Positions 43,491-51,199 of a stretch of 64,000 nt of DNA are shown here, piece after piece. The notes beneath the pieces are model-generated. The model had not been told where the DNA came from. It saw only the letters and a list, made by a program, of their open reading frames with translations, and ran no database searches. The stretch covers positions 39,585 to 103,584 of the forward strand of contig CAZJVS010000013.1 of assembly GCA_964549445.1 (NCBI GenBank). The letters run 5' to 3'. Positions within the stretch are counted from its first letter, which is position 1. The number at the start of each line of letters is the position of its first letter. The position numbers and the translations under genes were made by a program. The stretch is from SpSt-539 sp964549445 (GTDB taxonomy: Bacteria; Planctomycetota; Phycisphaerae; UBA1845; UTPLA1).

Positions 43491-45839
43491 CGGGTGTTTC
43501 GCCAACAACTTTCGATACTTCGCCGCCGAATCGGCGTTGCCGGTCGCATCGTAAAACTCAATCAGCGCTGCGACGGCTTGCTGTGTGTCCGACGAATCGG
43601 GGCCGGTCGCGGATTTGAGCGACTCCAACGCGCTCAGGAGGAGCGGCTCGGCTTCGGCGTACTTTCGTTGCTGGGCGAGGCAGCGGCCGAGCAACGTTCG
43701 AATGACGCCGGCCCGGGGGTAGTTGGGCACATTTCGATCGGCGAATTTGAGGCAATCGCGAAGGAGGGGCTCGGCCTCGGCGGAACGGTCGCTGCGGATC
43801 AGGATGTCGGCGAGGGTGGCCTGGGAGAGGATGACCGTGGCGTGACCCTCGGGATACTGGTCAGAGGGGAAGTGCCGGCGGCCGACGTCCAGGGCGTGAC
43901 GGACAAGCGGCTCGGCTTCGGCGAGCTTGCCATGCTGGGCGAGGGCGGCGGCGAGTGTGGTCTCCCAGCGGACAACCGTGAGCGGCCGACGGTCGTCCAT
44001 GAGCTTGCGGTGCATGTCCAGGGCGCGGCGGATGTCGGACTCGGCCGTCGAAAGGTCGCCGGTGAACATGCTCAGGCGGGCGCGTTCGAAGATCGATTCG
44101 GCGACGTCGGGATGTTCGGCACCGAGGCTCTCGGTTCGTATTTTCAGGCTTTCATCGAGGAGCGGCTGTGCCTCGATGGTACGACCGATCTCGGTCAGGA
44201 GACGCCCGAGAAGTTGGAGCGCGGTTGCCGCGCCGAGCGCGGCGTCGGGCGTATTCAGCGAGCGGCAGATTTCGACAGCCTTGCGAAGGTTGGACTCGGC
44301 GGTCGGGATGTCTCCGCGGACGGCAGCGACGTTACCGAGGCGAACGAGAGTCATCGCGACGTCGACGTGAGTCTCGCCCAGGGCATTTCGGCGTATGTCC
44401 AGGGCGATGTTCAGGTGCTTCTCGGCGGTCTTGTAATCGCCGATGGCAAGGTAGCGCTCGCCCAGGGCGTGGCGGACGGTGGCGCGGCCCTCGGGATTGT
44501 TGGGCATCTCGGTTTCGATTCGTTTTTCGACCTGATCGAGAACCTGTTTCAGGACGATTCGCGAGTCGCGGGCGTTGTTGGGGTCGAAGCGACTGACCAT
44601 CCATTCGAGGAATCCGGCGGTTTCCTTGCGATTGAGCGCTTCCAGTTCGGCGCGTTCTTTCTCGCGTTCAACGTGCATGAAGGCAAGGACGACAACGCCG
44701 ACAATCACCACGATGGCGGTTCCGGTGACGGCGGCGACGGCGCGATTTCGTTTGAGCCAACGAACCGCATACTCAAAGGGGCCGGGGCGGCGGGCGAGTA
44801 CGGGCTCGTTGGAGAGGTAGCGACGGATATCGGCGGCATAGTCGCCGGCGGTGGCGTATCGACGGTCGGCATTTTTTTCGACCGCTTTCATCAGGACGGC
44901 GTCGAGGTCGCGATCTTCCCAGCGGCGGATGGTTGAGGGGACCAGCGGCTCGGCGTTTTCGATGCGGTCGAGCACGTCGCGAAGCGGACCGCCGACGGGA
45001 ACGGGAAGCTGGCCGGTGACCAATTCGTACGCGATCGCGCCGAGGGAGTAGACATCGCTGCGGACGCTGACATCGTCGGTACGGCCGCGAGCCTGCTCCG
45101 GGGGCATGTAGTCGAGGGTTCCGAGGAGGGCGCCGGGCTCGGTGAGCGTGTTGTGAGCTTCTTCGTCGTCGACGTCCTTGGCAAGTCCGAAGTCGACGAC
45201 GTGGGGGGCGTTTTGCTTGTCGATGAGGATGTTCGAGGGCTTCAGGTCGCGGTGGAGGACGCCGCGCTGGTGGGCATAGTCGATGGCCTGGCTGACGGTG
45301 ATCATGGATTCGAGTGCCGGCCGGTGGTCGGGGGCGCCGAGCTTGAAGTGCTTGTTGAGGGGTACGCCGTCGACGTAATCCATGACGTAGTAGTAGCGGC
45401 CCTGGTCGATGCCGGAGTCAATGATCGAGACGATGTTAGGGTGGTTGAGCCGGGCGGCAAGTTCGACCTCGCGCTCGAAGCGGCGGCGGGCGGTGGGGCG
45501 TACCTTGGCGCTTTCGCGCATGAACTTGATCGCGACGCGGCGGCCGGTGGAGCGCTGGTAGGCCTCGTAGACGACGCCCATGCCGCCGTCGCCGATGCGG
45601 TCGATGATGTCGTAGCCCTCGACGTTGGGGAAGGCGAGCGGATCTCGGTCGGCGGCTACGTCGCCGGGTTCCCCGGAGCGGGAGAGGGCGGCGAGGACAT
45701 CGGCGCGTATGGCGTCGCGCTGCGAGGGATCGACGAGATCGTCGAGGACCTCGTCGATGGAGGAGCGCGAACCGGATTGGCGGAGGGTTCGGAACTGGGT
45801 CACGACGCGCGTGACGACCGTCGATTCGGATTTGCTCAT
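43461..45839 (-). CDS. Transmembrane Ser/Thr protein kinase with TPR tail
   Basis: 792 residues. The kinase domain spans about 75-345: Gly loop RIGDGGMGVVYEA, catalytic Lys 105 (VAIKFM), HRDLKPSNILI, VVDFGLAKDV, GTLDYMPPEQ. One transmembrane helix lies near 382-402 (AVTGTAIVVIVGVVVLAFM). The C-terminal ~390 residues are TPR repeats of the kinesin-light-chain-like kind (GDYKTAEKHLNIALDIRRNA, AEAEPLLRDCLKFADR, YAEAEPLLLSALESLK). This layout is common in planctomycetes. It is divergent from an ECF sigma gene, 64 bp away, so the kinase may control or be controlled with that sigma factor. Its 3' end overlaps the methyltransferase gene by 30 bp. Confidence 0.92.
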   Translation of the reverse strand: MSKSESTVVTRVVTQFRTLRQSGSRSSIDEVLDDLVDPSQRDAIRADVLAALSRSGEPGDVAADRDPLAFPNVEGYDIIDRIGDGGMGVVYEAYQRSTGRRVAIKFMRESAKVRPTARRRFEREVELAARLNHPNIVSIIDSGIDQGRYYYVMDYVDGVPLNKHFKLGAPDHRPALESMITVSQAIDYAHQRGVLHRDLKPSNILIDKQNAPHVVDFGLAKDVDDEEAHNTLTEPGALLGTLDYMPPEQARGRTDDVSVRSDVYSLGAIAYELVTGQLPVPVGGPLRDVLDRIENAEPLVPSTIRRWEDRDLDAVLMKAVEKNADRRYATAGDYAADIRRYLSNEPVLARRPGPFEYAVRWLKRNRAVAAVTGTAIVVIVGVVVLAFMHVEREKERAELEALNRKETAGFLEWMVSRFDPNNARDSRIVLKQVLDQVEKRIETEMPNNPEGRATVRHALGERYLAIGDYKTAEKHLNIALDIRRNALGETHVDVAMTLVRLGNVAAVRGDIPTAESNLRKAVEICRSLNTPDAALGAATALQLLGRLLTEIGRTIEAQPLLDESLKIRTESLGAEHPDVAESIFERARLSMFTGDLSTAESDIRRALDMHRKLMDDRRPLTVVRWETTLAAALAQHGKLAEAEPLVRHALDVGRRHFPSDQYPEGHATVILSQATLADILIRSDRSAEAEPLLRDCLKFADRNVPNYPRAGVIRTLLGRCLAQQRKYAEAEPLLLSALESLKSATGPDSSDTQQAVAALIEFYDATGNADSAAKYRKLLAKHPSTSSAPAAP

Positions 45840-45865
45840 TCAGACGCGTTCCGCGGGGCCGGGAT

Positions 45866-45895
45866 TTGATCCCAGCCGGACATTGCGATTATGCT
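45866..45895 (+). promoter_or_regulatory. Promoter of the ECF sigma gene with an overlapping palindrome
   Basis: TTGATC (45866-45871), 18-bp spacer, TATGCT (45890-45895), ending 8 nt before the GTG. The 11-bp palindrome ATGCT-A-AGCAT (45891-45901) overlaps the -10 and the expected transcription start and could bind a regulator. Confidence 0.45.
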
Positions 45896-45903
45896 AAGCA
45901 TCA

Positions 45904-46551
45904 GTGACGCAAATTAGTAGCATCCCAGTTTCTTCGACGACGGTGGCAGAATGGTGCCGGCGCGCATCGTCCGGGGACGCGGGTGCCGTCGAAAAGCTCC
46001 TGTGGGTGCATCGGGGGCGATTCTACGGATACGCGAAGCGGAAGATCGGGCCGGATTGGAAGGAACGAATCGATCCGGACGACCTCCTGCAAGAGGCCTA
46101 CATTGCGATCGTTGAGGGCATCGGGTCGTTTTCCTATCGCGATGAGGATTCGTTTTACGCATGGGCGACCCGGATCATCGATCATCGGTTCATTGACATC
46201 GTGCGGCGGCTGCGGCGGCGAAAGCGGGACGCCATGCGCGAGGTTTCGCCGGGGGCAGTGGGGTCGCGGCACGAGTCCTTTCTGACAAACAAGCTGGCGG
46301 ACAGTGCGACGCCCAGCCGGGCGATGAGGCGGGACGAGGCGGTCGCGGCATTGATGACGGGAATCGCCTGTCTTCCACCCGCGTATCGCGTGGTCATGCA
46401 GCGGTACTGGCTGGCCGGAGAGCCACTTTCGGCGGTCGCCAAGTCGCTGGGGCGGTCGGAAGACGCCGTGCGGCGAATGGCCTCGCGGGCAATCGAGCAG
46501 CTTCGCGAGAAACTGAAGTCGGCGACGCGGTTTTTCAGCAAGTTCAACTGA
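45904..46551 (+). CDS. ECF-type RNA polymerase sigma factor (planctomycete type)
   Basis: 215 residues from GTG 45904. Region 2 is seen in WVHRGRFYGYAKRKIGPDWK, DPDDLLQEAYIAIVEGIGSF and SFYAWATRIIDHRFIDIVRR. Region 4 is seen in ALMTGIACLPPAYRVVMQRYW, GEPLSAVAKSLGRSEDAVRR and MASRAIEQLREKL. The residues between (RKRDAMREVSPG, ESFLTNKLADSATPSRAM) are typical of the sigma factors paired with kinases in planctomycetes. No anti-sigma gene is adjacent; control through the divergent kinase is likely but inferred. No Shine-Dalgarno precedes the start and a -10-like TATGCT ends 8 nt upstream. Confidence 0.92.
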   Translation: MTQISSIPVSSTTVAEWCRRASSGDAGAVEKLLWVHRGRFYGYAKRKIGPDWKERIDPDDLLQEAYIAIVEGIGSFSYRDEDSFYAWATRIIDHRFIDIVRRLRRRKRDAMREVSPGAVGSRHESFLTNKLADSATPSRAMRRDEAVAALMTGIACLPPAYRVVMQRYWLAGEPLSAVAKSLGRSEDAVRRMASRAIEQLREKLKSATRFFSKFN

Positions 46552-47716
46552 GCCGCCGGTCATTCCGGTCACAACTCTCGGCTCCGGCCGATTCCGGCCG
46601 GAAAACAGGGCCAAAAAACCTCAAATTCTCCCTCTTTGTGCGGTTCGGCGGTGGGCCGGCTTTTCGTGCGCCGGTTTGGGGGATGGCCGTCGCTTATCCC
46701 CCCAGTAATTCCGGTCGCAAGCCAGCCGGGCCAAGACTTTGGGAGAGCCGGGACACGGGGGTTTGCAACGGGACGGAATTGGCTGTCGCCCGCCGGCGAG
46801 GCGGTTGGAGGGCAGGTCGCCCGCCGGCGCGGCACGGCCGATCGGAATACGAAGTCGCGAGGCGTCACCGGAGTACGACGACGCTTCGCGACAAAGGAGA
46901 CTCCGGTGTCAGGTCCGCTTCGACTCATACTTCATCATGCGTGGGTGGGTGTGATGGCCGCTCCGGAGATCCAGACGCGGCCGGCATGGCTGGCGCGGGA
47001 CGGAATTGCGATCGCGCCGTTTCACATGATGTACTGTTCGCCGGCGTCGATGATGGGTTCGCGAGGCGGCGCCGAAGAGAATGAGCAGGTGAGCGGGATG
47101 GCGCTGGGGATCCTTCTGATGGGGATGTAGGGGGTTGTCTCAGCCACCATCCGTAGACATCGGGTATCGGGGGTTTTCCGGGGGCTTCGAATCCGGCGGG
47201 GCTGGAGACTTGAGTCGCGAGACTTGGGTTACTCGACAGCCAAAAAGTGAGAATCGTTGGAATTCGCGCATTCATAGGGGATTTCGGCCGGCTTCGCGTG
47301 CGTGGCGAGATCGCTTGTACTCGGCGGCATATCGCGGCGGGCTCACTTCGACCTCCACCATTGTTTTTTGCTGGGACGCGCTGGGATTCGCTGGGACGGG
47401 TTTCATTCTGGATTGAAAAGCCGAGGTCGTTCGGTCCCCGTCGCGTGGCGGCTTGGAATCTGATGGCATTGCTTGGCACTCCTTGGCGATGCATCGCAGA
47501 TTGCCTTGACGTCATAAACGTACTTTCGCTCGTTCGGCGCACGAACTCGCCGCGGCCGCGGGTCGATGTGTGCGCGCGGCGTCGGCGGTGATTGACTGCG
47601 AGTGAAAAGTCGCCGCTCGCTTTTTCATCTCTTAGACGCGCCGGGTGTTCCACATTGTCGGGCGAATTGTGGTAAGTGGCTGGTTGGATGCAGGTTTAGT
47701 CGCGGAGTCGGAGAGT
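46552..47716. other. Long intergenic region with at most one small ORF
   Basis: About 1.2 kb with no recognisable protein. It begins with G/C-rich sequence containing the 12-bp palindrome TTCCGGCCGGAA (46592-46603) and two copies of the motif ATTCCGGTC followed by A/G and CAA (46562 and 46708). Between 47369 and 47400 there are three adjacent copies of CGCTGGGA-like 10-mers. Frames here lack the third-position G/C bias seen in neighbouring genes, apart from the short ORF at 46906. It may be a decayed gene or hold an untranslated RNA. I see no tRNA or terminator with a T-tract. Confidence 0.5.
46906..47130 (+). CDS. Possible small protein of 74 residues
   Basis: GTG at 46906 with a strong AAAGGAG at 46893-46899, spacing 6. 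The frame shows the third-position G/C preference of this genome. The product (SGPLRLILHHAWVGVMAAPE at the start, MALGILLMGM at the end) is Met-rich and has no family I recognise. It might be the intact end of a larger decayed gene, since the frame stays open upstream to 46636. Alternatively it is chance. Confidence 0.3.
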   Translation: MSGPLRLILHHAWVGVMAAPEIQTRPAWLARDGIAIAPFHMMYCSPASMMGSRGGAEENEQVSGMALGILLMGM

Positions 47717-47722
47717 TAGAAT
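47717..47722 (+). promoter_or_regulatory. -10-like element of the small membrane protein gene
   Basis: TAGAAT ends 6 nt before the ATG at 47729, the same spacing as at 41193 and 53817. The -35 region is weak. Confidence 0.3.
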
Positions 47723-47728
47723 GACGGT

Positions 47729-48046
47729 ATGGCCACGAGCAGGCGAGTCTGGCGGGCGGGAAAGTGTGCGGGAACGATCGTTTGCATACTCATGGTGTCC
47801 GCCTGGACCACAAGCACGTGGAGGGCCGTGCGTTGTTACTTTGAGTGTCGGCAGTTCGAGCTTAGCGTTCAGCTTTCGACCGGCGCGATAGGCGTTCAGT
47901 GGTTCACCGAAACGACCGCTCGGATGGAGGTAGCTCGGCGCTCGAGGCTGGACTCGCCACGAGCGGTCTGGAGTTTTCAGCGGACCCCATTCCAGCCGGA
48001 CTTCCTCTCCCAGCTGGGCGATGTCGGCTGTGCGGGTACGACCTGA
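47729..48046 (+). CDS. Hypothetical small membrane protein
   Basis: 105 residues. A basic N-terminus is followed by one hydrophobic helix (CAGTIVCILMVSAWTTSTW, about 14-32), then FELSVQLSTGAIGVQWF, which resembles the ectodomain start of small planctomycete membrane proteins with a WxxxR-helix-(S/A)I.GA..V.W pattern. Those usually continue into a second C-terminal helix that is missing here, so it may be truncated at its 3' end. It lies downstream of a TAGAAT hexamer with no Shine-Dalgarno site. It ends 39 bp before the convergent Asn-repeat gene. Function unknown. Confidence 0.5.
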   Translation: MATSRRVWRAGKCAGTIVCILMVSAWTTSTWRAVRCYFECRQFELSVQLSTGAIGVQWFTETTARMEVARRSRLDSPRAVWSFQRTPFQPDFLSQLGDVGCAGTT

Positions 48047-48085
48047 ACTGAAGTTGCCGTCGGCGAAGGTTCCGGCCGCTACGGG

Positions 48086-50422
48086 TTAGCGACGGCCGCC
48101 GCCCCCTCGGGAGCCACCGCCGCTGCGGAAGCCGCCGCTGCGGGAGCCACCGCCGGCGCGATTGCCGCCTCCACTGCCAGTGCGATTGAAGTTGCCGCCC
48201 CCTTCGCCGCGGTTTGCGCCGCCCCCCTCGCTGCGGTTGCCGCCGCCGGATTCGCCGCGATTCTGCTGCCAGTTATTTGAGCGCTGCTCACCCGAGTTGC
48301 GGGCCTGGGCGTCGCGATTGAGGTTCTGTCGGTTGGCGTCGTTGCCATTGTGCTGCTGCCAGTTGCCGTTGTTGTTCCGGTCCCAGCTTCCGTCGCCGTT
48401 CTGGCGGTACACATTTCCGTCGTGACCGGCGTATACATTGTTTCCGGCACGATTGTTGAAGTTGTTATTGCCCGCGCGGTTGTTGATGTTGTTGTTTCCG
48501 ACGCGGTTGTTGACGTTCGTGTTGCCAATATGGTTGTTAACGTTTGTGTTCCCAATGTGGTTGTTGATATTCGTATTGCCAATGTGATTGTTAATGTTGG
48601 TGTTGCCCCAGTGGTTGTTGACCGTCGTGTTGCCCCAATGGTTGTAAACATTGACATTGTTGAAGTTGACGTTTCCGTAGTGTCCGTAGGCGCCATAGCC
48701 GTAGCCGTGCCAGGTGTTCCAGCCGACCGGGCCCCACCACGGGTGGCAGCACGCACCGACGGCCATGCCGACGCCGAAGCCGACGGCCGCCCCGGTGACG
48801 GCGCCCCAGCCGAATGCCGCGCCGCAGCCATAGGTGTAGGGATACCCGTACCAGGCAGTGCCGACGTACGGCGGGTAGTAGTAGCCGGTGCCGTAGACGA
48901 CCGTGCCCGCGGCGGCGACGCAGGTGCCGTAATAGCCGGGCGTGTAGCCGACGTACACGACTTCCGGCGTTGTGGCATAAGTCTGAACGTAGGTCACGTA
49001 GTGGACCGGGCTGCTGGGCGGGATGGTGTAGATGACCGAGGGGACGGATGCGGCGACGACCCAGGGACCGGCGGCGGCTGGGGCGGTGAACCAGACGCCG
49101 TTTTCAACTGCGTAGTAAGTCTGTGGGCTGACTTGGATGACTGCGGTCTGGGTGTTGGCTGCGTATTGCATCTTGGTGCCGTCGATCGGCTTGAAAGCGG
49201 GCGTGCCGTCGTAGTTGACGTTGAGCTTGGCTTCGCTGCGTTTGACTTCGGCGGTCTGCGGGATGGTGTTGGCGATGAGGGCTTCCTTCGCCTGCATCGT
49301 GCCGGCGACGGAGACAAGGACGTCGCCCTTCGGGTGGTTCTCGGGAATTTTGGCGAAGTCCGGCGGGAGCTTGTCGGCGGGGACAAACGTCCACGCGCCG
49401 TCGAGCGACTTGGAATGGAACCAGCGGCCGGAAACAAGGACGTAGTACTGCTGGTTGGCGACGTTCATGAAGACATCGCCGGTGGTGTTTGTGACTTGAA
49501 GGAGTTGTGTGTTGTCGATGGGCTGGAAGGCGGGCTTGCCGGTGAGTTCGATGAGCTCTGCGGGAGTCGTGCTGACGTAGACGACGGCGGGCGCGTAGGC
49601 GGTCGATGAGCTGGCCGGCGCGCCCGAGTCGGTGTCGTTGTAGAGATCGACGAGATGCGCGGCGTAGGCGGCATCCTTGATCGGGTTAAGAGTCGCGGCG
49701 GGCGTCGAAGATTGTGCCCACGGGCCATTGATGTTTTTGGCGGAGAGCCAGGCATTGCGGGCGAACAGGTAGTAAGTGGCCGAGGTTGTGTCGAAGAGGA
49801 TGCAGGCGCGCGTGTTGATGACGCGCTTGATCGATTGCGTTTGCGTGTCGCGGAGTGCGGGCGTGCCGTCAATCAAGACGAGCACCGCGGGCGTTTCGCT
49901 GAAGATGATCTTGGGCGGCTCGTTCTTCAGCGGGACCGAGCGCGAGGCGGATTCGGCCTGGGTCACGGCGAGGGCGGCTTCAAGGCGGTCGAGGGAGATC
50001 TCGCGCGTGGTTTGGGGGATCTTGCTCTTGATCGTCTCGGCGAGGGCGGAGTCGGCGGCGGATTTGCCTGGGAAGCTGGACTTGGTGAGCTTGAGGTCGC
50101 TGAGGGCGACCATTCGGCGCTCCTTGTCGACGTCGCTGCGGGCTTCAAACCAGATGACGCCGTAGCTGGGCGACGGATTGGCGGGGTTCTGGATGGAGAC
50201 AGCGCTTCGGGCCTGGAGCTTGATGCCGTCCCACTTTTCTACTTGGGGCTGGTAGACCGTCAGGGTGACGCCGTTCTCGGTAAACTCGCGCGGCCAGGGG
50301 CGTTCCGTCGCGGGAACGGGAGTGTCGGGCGTGATAAACGCGGCGGCCCAGCCGGTCGAGGCGAGGAGCAGTGCGGCGATCGAAAGGGCGACCAGGGGTC
50401 GCGGCAGCGTGGCGGTAATCAT
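48086..50422 (-). CDS. Large secreted protein with beta-repeat domain, Gly/Tyr-rich segment and Asn-rich 9-residue repeats
   Basis: 778 residues from the ATG at 50422, preceded by GGAG; an upstream frame extension of 31 residues is unlikely. Signal peptide: LVALSIAALLLASTGWAAA. The first ~430 residues contain three similar segments around tyrosine and GPW/GAW (YYLFARNAWLSAKNINGPW, YYVLVSGRWFHSKSLDGAW, YYAVENGVWFTAPAAAGPW). Then come a Tyr/Gly-rich hydrophobic part (GTGYYYPPYVGTAWYGYPY), about eight Asn-rich 9-residue repeats, a Gln/Asn-rich stretch and a Gly/Arg/Ser-rich end. Such proteins are often annotated as carbohydrate-binding family V/XII; the function is unknown. Likely extracellular or envelope-associated. 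Confidence 0.82.
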   Translation of the reverse strand: MITATLPRPLVALSIAALLLASTGWAAAFITPDTPVPATERPWPREFTENGVTLTVYQPQVEKWDGIKLQARSAVSIQNPANPSPSYGVIWFEARSDVDKERRMVALSDLKLTKSSFPGKSAADSALAETIKSKIPQTTREISLDRLEAALAVTQAESASRSVPLKNEPPKIIFSETPAVLVLIDGTPALRDTQTQSIKRVINTRACILFDTTSATYYLFARNAWLSAKNINGPWAQSSTPAATLNPIKDAAYAAHLVDLYNDTDSGAPASSSTAYAPAVVYVSTTPAELIELTGKPAFQPIDNTQLLQVTNTTGDVFMNVANQQYYVLVSGRWFHSKSLDGAWTFVPADKLPPDFAKIPENHPKGDVLVSVAGTMQAKEALIANTIPQTAEVKRSEAKLNVNYDGTPAFKPIDGTKMQYAANTQTAVIQVSPQTYYAVENGVWFTAPAAAGPWVVAASVPSVIYTIPPSSPVHYVTYVQTYATTPEVVYVGYTPGYYGTCVAAAGTVVYGTGYYYPPYVGTAWYGYPYTYGCGAAFGWGAVTGAAVGFGVGMAVGACCHPWWGPVGWNTWHGYGYGAYGHYGNVNFNNVNVYNHWGNTTVNNHWGNTNINNHIGNTNINNHIGNTNVNNHIGNTNVNNRVGNNNINNRAGNNNFNNRAGNNVYAGHDGNVYRQNGDGSWDRNNNGNWQQHNGNDANRQNLNRDAQARNSGEQRSNNWQQNRGESGGGNRSEGGGANRGEGGGNFNRTGSGGGNRAGGGSRSGGFRSGGGSRGGGGRR
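48437..48660 (-). repeat. 27-bp tandem repeats encoding NNHxGNTNx units
   Basis: About eight consecutive 27-bp units in the minus-strand gene, coding for variants of NNHWGNTTV, NNHIGNTNI, NNHIGNTNV, NNRVGNNNI and NNRAGNNNF. The central units are nearly identical at DNA level, so copy number may vary between strains. Confidence 0.85.
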
Positions 50423-50530
50423 GGGTGAAGACTCCGTTGTGCGAGGTTCGGTCGGCGAGCGATCCGTCGCGCGACGACGCTTCGTAGAATAACGGGCTGG
50501 ACGCGGGGCTGGCAACGCGAGATTGGGGGT

Positions 50531-51097
50531 TCAGGGGTTGGTGGTGGGGTTGGGAATCGGCTTGGCGGTGCGGGCCGGGAATTTCTGCATGAGCTTGTTA
50601 ATGGCAAACTGCACGCGCTCGCGACGGACTTGGGGGGTGTAGGAGACGTTTAGCTGGGCGCTGGCGATGCCGCGCCAGATGATCTTGTCGGTGGCGGGGT
50701 CGACCGCGTCGATGACAACGGAACCCTCTTCGATCATCTGGCCGTGCGGGTCGATGTCGTAGCTGGCCTGCATCTTTCGGTGGATTCGGTAGGCAACGTA
50801 GAAGCTGGGCGTGCCGTCGGTGACGAAGGTGAAGCCGCGCTTGTCGAGTTGCGCCTGGATCATGTCGTCGATGTATTCGTAGACTTCCCCGCTGGCGAGG
50901 TTGGTGGCGAGGGCATGCTGGACCCAGAGCTTGGTGCCGGGCCACCAGTCGTAGGTGTCGCCCATGCCGTTGTAGCGGATGGCGGGGCCGTAGGCGTCGC
51001 GGGTCTGGATGTCGAGGGTGGGAGTGCAGGCCGTCGCGCCGAAAGGGAGGGCGAGACAGAAGAGGGCTCGGCAGGCGGTGAACAGTGTCGGTGGCAC
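50531..51097 (-). CDS. DUF4136-type lipoprotein
   Basis: 188 residues from the GTG at 51097, chosen because AAGGAG lies 6-7 nt upstream; a GTG at 51148 would add 17 residues before the signal. Signal sequence LFTACRALFCLALPFGATAC with a lipobox-like GATAC and Cys near residue 24. The mature part fits DUF4136: LDIQTRDAYGPAIRYNGMGDTYDW, IDDMIQAQLDKRGFTFV, PSFYVAYRIHRKM, GSVVIDAVDPATDKIIWRGIASAQL. The family is an envelope lipoprotein of unknown function with a fixed position for such oxidised or stress-related roles not established. It lies 109 bp upstream of the Asn-repeat gene on the same strand. Confidence 0.83.
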   Translation of the reverse strand: MPPTLFTACRALFCLALPFGATACTPTLDIQTRDAYGPAIRYNGMGDTYDWWPGTKLWVQHALATNLASGEVYEYIDDMIQAQLDKRGFTFVTDGTPSFYVAYRIHRKMQASYDIDPHGQMIEEGSVVIDAVDPATDKIIWRGIASAQLNVSYTPQVRRERVQFAINKLMQKFPARTAKPIPNPTTNP

Positions 51098-51199
51098 TTC
51101 GCACTCCTTGTACCGGCGACCGGCGATGCGGATGCAACAGATTGCCACGAGCGAGGGCGTGTCGCAAGGGCGAAAGACTGAAATCAGACTCGCCGGGAA

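Noticed and set aside
47190..47215. T-loop-like TTCGAATCC suggesting a tRNA
   Set aside because: No matching acceptor stem, D-arm or anticodon arm upstream.
46925..47653. 242-codon minus-strand frame in the long intergenic region
   Set aside because: Composition is Ser/Pro/Arg-rich as in antisense shadows of high-GC DNA, with no domain and no ribosome-binding site.
48350..49609. 419-codon plus-strand frame opposite the Asn-repeat protein
   Set aside because: Val/Asp-rich antisense shadow of a repeat-bearing gene; the minus-strand gene has a signal peptide and domain pattern.
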